Assembly: GCA_030149405.1 (NCBI GenBank)
Contig: JASBRM010000206.1
Span: forward strand, 1-10,677
Direction: 5' to 3'
Length of the DNA: 10,677 nt
From: Neptuniibacter sp.
GTDB lineage: Bacteria; Pseudomonadota; Gammaproteobacteria; Pseudomonadales; Balneatricaceae
Shown piece after piece: positions 1 to 6,590 of this stretch (positions are counted from its first letter, which is position 1; each line of letters begins with the position of its first letter). The notes beneath the pieces were generated by a model. It saw nothing but the letters and a program-made list of their open reading frames with translations. It did no database searches and had not been told where the DNA came from. The translations under genes were made by a program, and so were the position numbers.

Positions 1-167
1 GCCTTCTGACTTGGACAGTTGGTATTGTTGATGTAGGTGATTCAATCGTTAACTCTTACCTGAATGTAAGCAAGTTGTCTCCAGTGCCAGTTCCAGCTGC
101 TGCTCTGCTGTTCGGTTCTGCTCTGCTTGGATTTGCGGGCTTCTCTGCTCGTCGCAAAATCTCTTAA
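1..167 (+). CDS. C-terminal end of a PEP-CTERM (VPxPA-type) exported protein, partial
   Basis: The reading frame is open from the left edge (first full codon at 3) to TAA at 165-167 and gives 54 residues; the start lies outside the window. The tail has the three parts of a PEP-CTERM/VPLPA-CTERM sorting signal: a V-P-V-P-A motif (codons 84-98), a hydrophobic stretch rich in Ala, Leu, Gly and Phe that could span the membrane (about codons 99-149), and a basic end Arg-Arg-Lys-Ile-Ser. In this family the tail is recognised and cut by an exosortase in the inner membrane, and the mature protein is released to the cell surface or EPS matrix. The body of the protein is missing, so its function cannot be named. 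A strong terminator follows at once, so it is transcribed apart from the EPS genes downstream. An LPXTG-type or plain C-terminal membrane anchor is less likely because of the proline motif. Confidence 0.85.
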   Translation, partial: LLTWTVGIVDVGDSIVNSYLNVSKLSPVPVPAAALLFGSALLGFAGFSARRKIS

Positions 168-190
168 GTTTTACTGCTAAAACTTAATTT

Positions 191-219
191 AAAAAAAGGG
201 AGCTTGGCTCCCTTTTTTT
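191..219 (+). terminator. Rho-independent terminator after the PEP-CTERM gene
   Basis: A GC-rich stem GGGAGC (198-203) pairs with GCTCCC (207-212) around a TTG loop. It is flanked by seven A (191-197) and seven T (213-219), so the stem can extend to 13 bp and the T-run serves as the U-tract. It begins 24 bases after the PEP-CTERM stop. The A-tract on the left means it could also work on the other strand, but no gene ends there from the right. Confidence 0.93.
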
Positions 220-259
220 GTGCTTTTATAATTGTTTTTCTTTCCTTTTCTTTTCACCT

Positions 260-275
260 CTTTATTGTAATAAAG
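260..275. promoter_or_regulatory. 16-bp perfect palindrome, possible operator at the -35 position
   Basis: CTTTATT (260-266), GT (267-268), AATAAAG (269-275): the two 7-base arms are exact reverse complements. It covers the predicted -35 region and ends 7 bases before the TATAAT box, a location suited to a dimeric repressor or activator. It is not a convincing terminator because it is AT-rich and no T-run follows. The binding protein cannot be named from this window. Confidence 0.4.
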
Positions 276-288
276 AAAGTTATATAAT
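260..288 (+). promoter_or_regulatory. Probable promoter of the EPS operon
   Basis: A perfect TATAAT -10 hexamer lies at 283-288. The best -35 candidate is TTTATT at 261-266 with a 16-bp spacer, which matches TTGACA at only three of six positions. The predicted transcript would start near 295, giving a leader of about 70 bases before the ATG at 367. A strong -10 with a poor -35 is common at activator-dependent promoters, and the -35 zone here is occupied by a perfect palindrome (260-275). Immediately upstream, 235-263 is almost purely pyrimidine. Confidence 0.5.
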
Positions 289-303
289 CTTTTTCCTTGA
301 ATT

Positions 304-323
304 CCCGGTTTTGCGGGGTTTTT
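304..323 (+). other. Leader hairpin followed by a T-run (possible attenuator)
   Basis: CCCG (304-307) pairs with CGGG (314-317) around a six-base loop, and the stem is followed by G and five T (319-323). It resembles a short intrinsic terminator but the stem is only four base pairs. It would form very near the 5' end of the transcript predicted from the TATAAT box at 283-288. A second run of eight T lies at 338-345. It could be a weak attenuator, an mRNA-stabilising 5' hairpin or a chance structure. Confidence 0.3.
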
Positions 324-366
324 ATTTGTTTGTACTGTTTTTTTTAGGTGTGGTTGGCAAGGGAAT

Positions 367-1773
367 ATGGACCAGTTTGATGATGTAATGTCTCTGAAAC
401 GTTCGTTGCTTCAGCGTCGAAACTCTCTGAGTAATACTTTTCAGTCATTGCTTGATGCGTTTATTGTATTGAGTCTTTTTGTTTTTTTAACGCAGTACAG
501 TGTAGGTGTCATCTCGTATGGTCATGTGATCTTTGTGTTGATATTAATGGGGAGCATGGCGGTTTGTTATGACTTCTTTGGTATCTATCGTAAGCATCGC
601 ACGAACTTTGGTAAGTCGATTGATCTTTTTAAGGCCTGGTCATTTTCATTTATTGTCTCTTTGGGGCTTGTTTACTTCCTTCAGGCATCGGAAATTCTAC
701 CGCTTGAATTTCTTGTGACTTATGCGGGTGCTGCTTTTGGCTTGCAGTTGTTGTCTCATCTATTTCTTAGGCGCTTCCATCTGGCGAGGGCGCAAAAGTC
801 TAAAGTGAGTGCCTTGCTGATTGGGGAGCAGCAGTTTTCGCAGCGTTTACAGGAAAAAATCAATTCTAACCCTTGGGTAAGAGAGCGAATTGTTGATGTG
901 GTTACAATTCCTAAAATTGAGAGTCAGGGAGATCTATCTTCGGCCCTTCCCTGTATAGAAAATGCGAAAGTGCTGATTGCTAAGCATGATGTGCGTTCTG
1001 TTTATCTGGCCTTACCATTGAAAGGTCTGGCCTACATAGAGTCATTATATATTGAGCTCATGGAGCTCAATGTTGATGTCCATTGGGTTCCTAATATTCA
1101 TGAGTTGCATTTGATTAATCCAAGTGTAAAAGAGTTGTCGGGTTATCCAGTAATGACTTTGTCTGAAACCCCTTTAATTGGCACGCACCATCTTAAAAAG
1201 GCGCTTCTTGATAAGTTGCTTGCTCTGGTAGCTTTGATATTGCTCTCTTTGTTAATGCTCGGCACAGCTGCTGCGATTAAATTAACCTCTCCGGGACCAG
1301 TATTCTTCCGACAGGCAAGAACAGGCTGGGATGGTAAAGAGTTTAAAATTTGGAAATTTCGCAGCATGAAGGTTCATGAAGAGAAACCGGGTGAAATTAA
1401 ACAGGCAACCAAGGATGATGATCGGATTACACCTGTAGGTAAGTTTATTCGTAAAACGAGTATTGACGAACTTCCCCAGTTGTTTAATGTGCTTGCAGGC
1501 AATATGTCTATGGTCGGGCCAAGACCTCATGCGGTGCAACATAACCAATTATATTCTAAACAGATTAATGCATATCTCTGTAGGCACCGCATTAAACCGG
1601 GTATAACTGGACTTGCGCAGGTTAGGGGTTATCGTGGTGAAACTGAAGAACTGGAATTGATGAATAAACGCGTTGAGAGTGATCTTGAATATATCAATAA
1701 TTGGTCTGTATCCCTAGATCTGATAATCATGGTAAGAACGGCATTGACGTTGCTGAGTAGTCGAGCCTATTAA
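367..1773 (+). CDS. Polyprenyl-phosphate sugar-1-phosphate transferase (WcaJ/EPS initiating enzyme)
   Basis: This 468-residue protein probably starts the EPS repeat unit by moving a hexose-1-phosphate from a UDP-sugar to undecaprenyl phosphate at the inner membrane. Four N-terminal membrane segments (about 28-46, 52-72, 89-107, 112-133) precede a nucleotide-fold-like middle region (about 145-250), a fifth hydrophobic segment (278-304) and the catalytic domain. The latter carries SPGPVFFRQARTG (308-320), FRSMK (331-335), DELPQLFNVLAGNMS (368-382), VGPRP (383-387) and KPGITGLAQVRG (410-421), all hallmarks of the bacterial sugar transferase domain. Length and layout match WcaJ-type enzymes, and PEP-CTERM/EpsH-associated loci carry a related member. 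The sugar (Glc, Gal or other) cannot be told from sequence. The start at 367 has AAGGGA (359-364) only 2 bases away, unusually close; the next ATG (388) has no ribosome site. It is the first gene of the operon. Confidence 0.95.
   Translation: MDQFDDVMSLKRSLLQRRNSLSNTFQSLLDAFIVLSLFVFLTQYSVGVISYGHVIFVLILMGSMAVCYDFFGIYRKHRTNFGKSIDLFKAWSFSFIVSLGLVYFLQASEILPLEFLVTYAGAAFGLQLLSHLFLRRFHLARAQKSKVSALLIGEQQFSQRLQEKINSNPWVRERIVDVVTIPKIESQGDLSSALPCIENAKVLIAKHDVRSVYLALPLKGLAYIESLYIELMELNVDVHWVPNIHELHLINPSVKELSGYPVMTLSETPLIGTHHLKKALLDKLLALVALILLSLLMLGTAAAIKLTSPGPVFFRQARTGWDGKEFKIWKFRSMKVHEEKPGEIKQATKDDDRITPVGKFIRKTSIDELPQLFNVLAGNMSMVGPRPHAVQHNQLYSKQINAYLCRHRIKPGITGLAQVRGYRGETEELELMNKRVESDLEYINNWSVSLDLIIMVRTALTLLSSRAY
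1051..1071. repeat. Perfect 9-bp inverted repeat inside the sugar transferase gene
   Basis: ATTGAGCTC (1051-1059), ATG, GAGCTCAAT (1063-1071). The arms are exact reverse complements with a 3-base loop. It encodes I-E-L-M-E-L-N, so two GAG-CTC codon pairs account for much of the symmetry. It may form an mRNA hairpin but nothing shows a function. Confidence 0.5.
1744..1773 (+). promoter_or_regulatory. Weak candidate internal promoter before the co-polymerase gene
   Basis: TTGACG (1744-1749) is followed after 18 bases by TATTAA (1768-1773), at the very end of the sugar transferase gene and 57 bases ahead of the GTG start at 1830. The -35 matches five of six positions and the -10 four of six. 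The first half is also coding sequence (Leu-Thr), so chance is a real possibility. Confidence 0.22.
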
Positions 1774-1829
1774 GGAAGCTTTTCACAAGTGTTATATTAA
1801 CTAACTTGAGATTTTAAAAGGATATTGTC

Positions 1830-3353
1830 GTGACATACGATGAAGAAGGTAAGTTGCAGGTACCAACTAACTATGTAGCAACCCTATTAAGGTATAAATA
1901 CTACGTGGTGATGGCCATTGTTATTTTGGCTGGGCTTTCTATTTTTGCTGTAAAAATGGTTCCTTCCATTTATCGTTCTGAAGCGATCGTCCTAGTTGAA
2001 ACTCAACAGATACCAGATGAGCTTGTTAAGTCTACTGTGACTTCTGTAGCTGCTGAACGTATTCAGATAATTAAGCAGCGGGTTATGACCCGTGAAAAAT
2101 TATTGAATATCGCTAATAAGTATCCTGATCTTAAGGGAGATTCAGATAATGTTCTGATCTCTTCACTGGTAGAAGGGTTAAGACAAGCTATCACTGTAGA
2201 AATGATGGGTGATGGTAGAAGGCGTCACGCTAATACAATTGCTTTTAAACTTGGTTTTGATTCAAGAGACCCTCAAATTGCTCAGTCGGTTGCAAATGAT
2301 TTAGTGACTCTTTTCTTGGATGAGAATGTTAAATCAAGGACAGAAAGAGCCACGGAAACAACGGATTTTTTAAAGTCTGAAGCTGATAAACTCAAGAGAA
2401 GACTGGCGCAAACAGAGCAGGCGATAGCCGACTTTAAACAGAAGCATAAAGACGCATTACCTGAACATCTGAACTTATATATGAATATGCTTCAGAGAGC
2501 TCAGGCAAGCCGGGTGGATCTTCAGCGCCAGATAGAGGCGGAGCGAAATCAGCGCTCTTTATATGAGGTCCAACTGAGTTCAGCTCCTGGAGCGCAAGTC
2601 CATCAAGGGCGGTTACAGCAACTCTACAGTGAGTATGAGAAGCTATCTTCCCAATACCAGGAAAATCATCCTGATATTCGGAGGTTGAAAGGGGAAATAG
2701 CAAGCCTTGAATCTTCCGCCCCTGCCACATCAAATGTTGGCACGGTGATTAAGCAGAAAATTGCTTCTAGTAATCGCCAATTGTCACTGTTAGGTCAGCA
2801 GTTGGGTAAAACTAACAATGAAATACGAGAACTTGAAGAAAAAGTTCTGACCATTCCTGACGTTGAGAGAGGTTTGCTTACCCTTAACAGGGATTACAAA
2901 TCGGTTAAAGGGCAGTACGACCAAGTCCTGAATAATACAATGCAGGCGCAAATGGCTGAAAGTTTGGAGCAAGGTCGTAAAGCGGAGCGTTTTTCAATCC
3001 TAGAGCCTCCACAATTACCAGATCAGCCTCATTCGCCTGATCGAAAACAGTTAATGGCGGCAGGCATAGGTGCATCAGTATCTATTCCTATCGCGATAGT
3101 TCTTCTTTTAGGTTTCTTGGATAAATCGGTCAGAGGTGCAGTGGCTGTAGAGGCTGTAACAGGTAATGCACCTTTGGTAGTGATACCGTTAATTACTACA
3201 AAAGAAGAAATACGCAAGAAGAGAAACAGGACTTTATTAATCATCGTCTGCATAACGCTTGCAGTAATTGCAGCGGTTGGGCTCATTCATTTTTACGTGA
3301 AACCGCTTGATATGTTGCTCTACAAATTAATGTTCAAGTTTGGTCTGTCTTAA
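1830..3353 (+). CDS. Wzz/GumC-type polysaccharide co-polymerase (chain-length determinant)
   Basis: This 507-residue inner-membrane protein probably sets EPS chain length and couples polymerisation to export. It has a short cytosolic N-terminus, a first membrane segment (about 24-43), a long periplasmic region with heptad-like helices (about 170-245, 260-295, 305-345), then the segment IPDVERGLLTLNRDYKSVKG (342-361), typical of the GNVR-type domain. A proline-rich stretch (393-403) precedes the second membrane segment (408-429). The loop 430-466 resembles the region after the last membrane helix in co-polymerases, and a third hydrophobic segment (467-489) follows, as I recall for the PEP-CTERM-locus subfamily. 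No kinase domain is fused; the kinase is the next gene. GTG is the start, supported by AAAGGA (1817-1822) seven bases upstream; no other in-frame start lies near. The stop TAA (3351-3353) overlaps the next gene's ribosome site, implying coupled translation. Confidence 0.92.
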   Translation: MTYDEEGKLQVPTNYVATLLRYKYYVVMAIVILAGLSIFAVKMVPSIYRSEAIVLVETQQIPDELVKSTVTSVAAERIQIIKQRVMTREKLLNIANKYPDLKGDSDNVLISSLVEGLRQAITVEMMGDGRRRHANTIAFKLGFDSRDPQIAQSVANDLVTLFLDENVKSRTERATETTDFLKSEADKLKRRLAQTEQAIADFKQKHKDALPEHLNLYMNMLQRAQASRVDLQRQIEAERNQRSLYEVQLSSAPGAQVHQGRLQQLYSEYEKLSSQYQENHPDIRRLKGEIASLESSAPATSNVGTVIKQKIASSNRQLSLLGQQLGKTNNEIRELEEKVLTIPDVERGLLTLNRDYKSVKGQYDQVLNNTMQAQMAESLEQGRKAERFSILEPPQLPDQPHSPDRKQLMAAGIGASVSIPIAIVLLLGFLDKSVRGAVAVEAVTGNAPLVVIPLITTKEEIRKKRNRTLLIIVCITLAVIAAVGLIHFYVKPLDMLLYKLMFKFGLS

Positions 3354-3357
3354 GGAG
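3352..3357 (+). promoter_or_regulatory. Ribosome binding site that fixes the kinase start at 3364
   Basis: AAGGAG, a near-consensus Shine-Dalgarno sequence, six bases before ATG 3364. It overlaps the TAA stop of the preceding gene. It argues against the in-frame TTG at 3340, which would place this site inside the coding region. Confidence 0.85.
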
Positions 3358-3363
3358 ATAGGT

Positions 3364-4293
3364 ATGGCGACTATTGCAGATGTTGTTAAAAAAGCTAAGA
3401 GCAATCTACCTGAAAGTCATTCGGAGGGGGATAAAAGTGTTACAGAAAAAGGCTTGAGCTCCAATCAACCGGCTAGCCGTACAGATGCTGTGGCACTTCG
3501 TTCTGAGAAAAAAGGTAGAGTTGACGACAAGTTAGCTAAAAATGATGTTGTAGAAGACACAAGGGATGAGCTAACGGAAGAGATAGCTACAAGCATTGAA
3601 TATACGAATTCGCGGGTAATCAATGTCAGTAATGAGACTTTGACTGAAAATAGAGTTATTGCTCAGAATAAGGAAGACCCGAGATCTACACCCTTTCATA
3701 TGTTAAGGGCCAAAGTACTTCAGGACCTTAGAAAGAATGATTGGAGCACAATCGCTATCTCTGCACCCACTCCCGGTGCCGGTAAGTCTTTGGTTACCGT
3801 AAACCTTGCCATGAGTATTGCAATGGAGGTGAACCAGACGGTTTTGATTGTTGATATGGACCTGCGTCAACCATCTTTGCATGAGTACTTTTCGTTTGAG
3901 CCTGAATACGGTGTCCAAGATTATATTCAGAACGATATTGAATTACAGGATATAATGGTAAATCCAGGAGTTGAAAGACTATCCATACTGCCAGGCAGGA
4001 AAAGGATGTTGAATTCATCTGAGAAGCTGGCATCTCCAAAAATCCGAGCATTAACTGAAGAACTCAAGAGCCGCTATAAATCCAGAATTGTGATTTATGA
4101 TCTGCCACCATTACTTGTTTCTGATGATGTAATGGTTTTTCTGCCTTATGTAGATTGTTCTTTGCTGGTTGTCGAAAGCGGTGTAAATACTCAGGAAGAG
4201 ATTGAAGCTTCAATGAAGCTGGCTGAAGTAAAGCCATTGCTTGGAACAGTGTTAAATAAAGAAGTCGAATATAAAAACCTATACGTTTATTAA
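3364..4293 (+). CDS. CpsD/Wzc-type bacterial tyrosine autokinase
   Basis: The 309-residue protein is a cytosolic P-loop ATPase of the BY-kinase group, which autophosphorylates on tyrosine and works with the co-polymerase to control EPS assembly. Walker A is SAPTPGAGKS (133-142), Walker A' is VLIVDMDLRQPS (160-171) and Walker B is IVIYDLPP (242-249). The C-terminus ends in a small tyrosine cluster, Y303, Y307 and Y309, where autophosphorylation is expected. Residues 1 to about 105 are polar, charged and low in hydrophobics, probably disordered, and there is no membrane segment. Kinases in PEP-CTERM/exosortase EPS loci share this separate, soluble layout. The translation start was placed at ATG 3364 because AAGGAG lies six bases upstream and overlaps the previous stop. 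A ParA/MinD-like role is less likely given the Walker A' Arg and the terminal tyrosines. Confidence 0.92.
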   Translation: MATIADVVKKAKSNLPESHSEGDKSVTEKGLSSNQPASRTDAVALRSEKKGRVDDKLAKNDVVEDTRDELTEEIATSIEYTNSRVINVSNETLTENRVIAQNKEDPRSTPFHMLRAKVLQDLRKNDWSTIAISAPTPGAGKSLVTVNLAMSIAMEVNQTVLIVDMDLRQPSLHEYFSFEPEYGVQDYIQNDIELQDIMVNPGVERLSILPGRKRMLNSSEKLASPKIRALTEELKSRYKSRIVIYDLPPLLVSDDVMVFLPYVDCSLLVVESGVNTQEEIEASMKLAEVKPLLGTVLNKEVEYKNLYVY

Positions 4294-4337
4294 TGGCTCC
4301 TTCAATTGGATTCAAAGTTGTGTTTACAGGGAAATAA

Positions 4338-5174
4338 ATGAGTTCATTGTCAGAAAAGCCAGTAGTTATTATACCTGCTTATAACGAATCTGGGGTGATC
4401 CTAAGACTCCTTAAAGAGCTCTATGAAGGTTTTTCTGGGGGGTATTATAATGTGGTTGTGGCTTGTAATGGGTGCTCTGACAATACCGTTGAAATAGTAA
4501 AGAGTCACTTTCCAGATTACCTATGTTTGGATATTGAATTGGGCTCTAAAATTAATGCTATTAATGAAGCTGAAGCGCTTGGGTTAGGATACCCTAGGGT
4601 TTATGTAGATGCGGATGTTGTTATTTCTACACAATCAGTTCTCAAAATAATCGAAGAACTTGGAAAAGAAAAGGAGCCGTTAGTGCTTGCTCCAAGGGCC
4701 ATAATTAACTGTTCCAATTCCGATTCGTTTGTACGGTTATTTTATTCGGCGTGGGAAAAGACAACTTTCTTTATTGAACAGGGCTACGGCTCAGGTGTTT
4801 ATGCTCTGAACCAATCAGCCAGACAGTTGTTTGATACATTTCCAAATGTTACTTCAGATGATGGCTTTGTGCGTCACATCTCACCAGCATTGAAAGTAGG
4901 TATTTGTGAAGATGCAAACAGTACAGTTGAAGCTCCCAGATCGATTTCAGATCTCGTTAAAATTAAAGTCAGGATAAAGGCAGGAAAATCAGAACTCACA
5001 AATACTGCCAGTTCCAGTAATGATTTGGATTCAAAGCGTAGATTTGTCCTGAGACCAACAGTTACCGAGTTTATTTTTTATGTATTTATAAACCTCTATA
5101 TAGGTTTAAAAGTGAAGCTCGAGCTCAGAAAAGGTGGAGACTTGATTTGGCACAGGGACGAATCGACCCGATAA
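4338..5174 (+). CDS. Family 2 glycosyltransferase
   Basis: This 278-residue GT-A enzyme likely adds one sugar to the lipid-linked EPS repeat unit on the cytosolic face of the inner membrane. The N-terminal nucleotide-sugar site shows VVIIPAYNE (9-17), the CNGCSDNT segment (43-50) and the metal-binding D-A-D (91-93). Acidic residues D174-D175 in the S-D-D-G-F-V-R motif (173-179) are plausible as the catalytic base region. The protein ends in a basic, aromatic stretch (W271 to R278) and has only one weakly hydrophobic segment (about 241-256), so it is soluble or peripheral. AGGGA (4328-4332) lies five bases before the ATG. It follows the kinase gene by 44 bases. Donor and acceptor cannot be predicted. 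Confidence 0.9.
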   Translation: MSSLSEKPVVIIPAYNESGVILRLLKELYEGFSGGYYNVVVACNGCSDNTVEIVKSHFPDYLCLDIELGSKINAINEAEALGLGYPRVYVDADVVISTQSVLKIIEELGKEKEPLVLAPRAIINCSNSDSFVRLFYSAWEKTTFFIEQGYGSGVYALNQSARQLFDTFPNVTSDDGFVRHISPALKVGICEDANSTVEAPRSISDLVKIKVRIKAGKSELTNTASSSNDLDSKRRFVLRPTVTEFIFYVFINLYIGLKVKLELRKGGDLIWHRDESTR

Positions 5175-5218
5175 GTTGCAATATCTACTCCAGTTTTTCT
5201 GCGACGTTGGCTATCTGT

Positions 5219-5260
5219 ATGGCCCTCAATTTAAACTTTAAAAAACCTGAATTAATCTAG
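5219..5260 (+). other. Short ORF (13 codons) just ahead of a gene without a visible ribosome site
   Basis: ATG at 5219 opens a 13-codon frame (MALNLNFKKPELI) ending in TAG at 5258-5260, four bases before the ATG of the polymerase/ligase gene at 5265. That gene shows no Shine-Dalgarno sequence, so ribosomes ending the short ORF could re-initiate there. However, the short ORF has no clear ribosome site either, and its frame is also open for a stretch upstream. Short ORFs occur by chance in AT-rich gaps. Confidence 0.2.
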
Positions 5261-5264
5261 CAAT

Positions 5265-6590
5265 ATGATTACAACGCCTACCTTAATTATTACGATAGCA
5301 CTCTGTATGCTTATTATGGTCGTGCCCAGGCGTTATGTCCTGTCAATGTATGTTATTGGTATGTGCTTTGTTCCCGCTGAACAGGCGGTTATTATTGCCG
5401 GTCTGGACTTCAAAGTCCTTAGAATATTAGCTCTAGTAGGTATTCTGAGGATTGTTATAAAGAATGAGCAGATACCTCTCATACTGAATAAGATGGATAA
5501 ACTGGTTATCGCCTGGTGTGTGGTAGGTACAATTGCATTTACGCTTAATATCGGTACCTTTGGAGCCTTTGTAAACCGCCTTGGCCGGGTTGTTGATATC
5601 TTGTTCTTATATTATGTTTTCCGAATAATGGTAAGAGACTTCCGAGATGTAGAACTTATCTTGAAATCTCTATTGTTATGTGCGATCGCCATGACACCCT
5701 TTGTTTTTATTGAGTTTTCTAGTGGACGAAACCCGTTCATGGTGTTGGGTCGAGGAGAGACTTCAATTCGTGAAGGGCGTATCCGTAGCTCAGGTGCATT
5801 CACTCATGCAATTTTGTTAGGTTCCTTTTCAGCAGCAGTTTTGCCTTTGGGGTGGATAATGGCTAAAAAGTATGTTCAGAAATCTTTTGCCAACAGAAAA
5901 TTATGGATTCTTGCAACATGCTGTGTGGTCTTTATTACTATTGCTTCAGCATCAAGCGGACCGTTAATGGCAATGGTGGCCGGCCTGATTGTCGTTATGA
6001 GCTATAAATTGAGGAGATATGTTGGTATTGCAACTTATGGATTTATTGCAATGCTTTTCTTGCTGCATCTTGTTATGAAAGCACCTGTGTGGCATCTAGT
6101 TGCAAGGGTCGATTTTACAGGTGGTTCGACGGGTTATCACAGATATAATCTTATCGATAAAACTATAAAGAATTTTGGCGACTGGGCTTTGTTTGGAACT
6201 ACTCGTGAACAGGTAATGGAATGGGGGGTTTTCGCTGGTGACGTAACCTCAATGTATATTTTGCAAGGGGTTCAAGGTGGGTTTGTGACCTTTGTGGTTT
6301 TTGCTATTTTAATTGTGGCCATGTGCAGAGCTTTTTGGAAGCTTAGCTTGGAAAAACTCCCCAGGCGAGAAGCGTTTATAGTGTGGGCAATTTTTTCTTC
6401 AGCGATCGCTCATGTGGTTTCTTTTCTATCAGTGGCTTATTTTGGCCAGATACAAATGATGCTTATTCTCTGGTTTGCGCTTGCTGCATACCTCAAGACG
6501 TATCATGTCAAATATAGGCGAGAGATGAGAGGCGAGCGTATCAGGCAGCAGCTCGAAAAAGCAAATGGAGAACATGCAGGTCATGTGTAA
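5265..6590 (+). CDS. Wzy_C-type O-antigen polymerase/ligase-like membrane protein
   Basis: A 441-residue, very hydrophobic inner-membrane protein with about 12 predicted membrane segments, starting within the first 20 residues and ending near 410, followed by a basic cytosolic tail. Features of the O-antigen polymerase/ligase (Wzy_C) family are the segment RIRSSGAFTHAILLGS (172-187), SASSGPLMAM (228-237) and a large soluble loop (about 272-328) containing the Y-H-R-Y-N-L-I-D run (291-298) and a following L-F-G-T-T motif (309-313). Such proteins either join repeat units (Wzy) or transfer finished glycan to an acceptor; PEP-CTERM loci also contain related predicted O-glycosylation ligases, so both roles stay open. 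ATG 5265 is the only start before an in-frame stop at 5253-5255, but no ribosome site is visible. The 3' end overlaps the next gene. Confidence 0.85.
   Translation: MITTPTLIITIALCMLIMVVPRRYVLSMYVIGMCFVPAEQAVIIAGLDFKVLRILALVGILRIVIKNEQIPLILNKMDKLVIAWCVVGTIAFTLNIGTFGAFVNRLGRVVDILFLYYVFRIMVRDFRDVELILKSLLLCAIAMTPFVFIEFSSGRNPFMVLGRGETSIREGRIRSSGAFTHAILLGSFSAAVLPLGWIMAKKYVQKSFANRKLWILATCCVVFITIASASSGPLMAMVAGLIVVMSYKLRRYVGIATYGFIAMLFLLHLVMKAPVWHLVARVDFTGGSTGYHRYNLIDKTIKNFGDWALFGTTREQVMEWGVFAGDVTSMYILQGVQGGFVTFVVFAILIVAMCRAFWKLSLEKLPRREAFIVWAIFSSAIAHVVSFLSVAYFGQIQMMLILWFALAAYLKTYHVKYRREMRGERIRQQLEKANGEHAGHV

Noticed and set aside
354..370. TTGGCA near the first EPS gene start as a possible sigma-54 site
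   Set aside because: No GC at the -12 position, and it overlaps the ribosome site and start codon.
1178..1194. TTGGCACG inside the sugar transferase gene, sigma-54-like
   Set aside because: No TTGC-type -12 element at the proper distance, and it is within coding sequence.
2737..2755. TTGGCACG followed by TTAAGCA, resembling a sigma-54 promoter
   Set aside because: The -24 part is good but the required GC of the -12 element is AA, and it lies in the middle of the co-polymerase gene.
3018..3042. GATCAG ... CTGATC inverted repeat
   Set aside because: Six-base arms with a ten-base gap inside a coding region and no T-run; expected by chance.
3340..3363. In-frame TTG at 3340 as the kinase start
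   Set aside because: It would overlap the preceding gene and bury the AAGGAG ribosome site; ATG 3364 fits better.
5129..5260. A frame open from within the end of the first GT2 gene through 5260, suggesting a frameshifted extension of that gene
   Set aside because: There is no slippery run at the junction and the annotated C-terminus looks like a natural end; the open stretch is short enough for chance.
5682..6409. Two copies of GCGATCGC in the polymerase/ligase gene
   Set aside because: Only two copies, both in coding sequence; not enough to suggest a repeat family or functional site.
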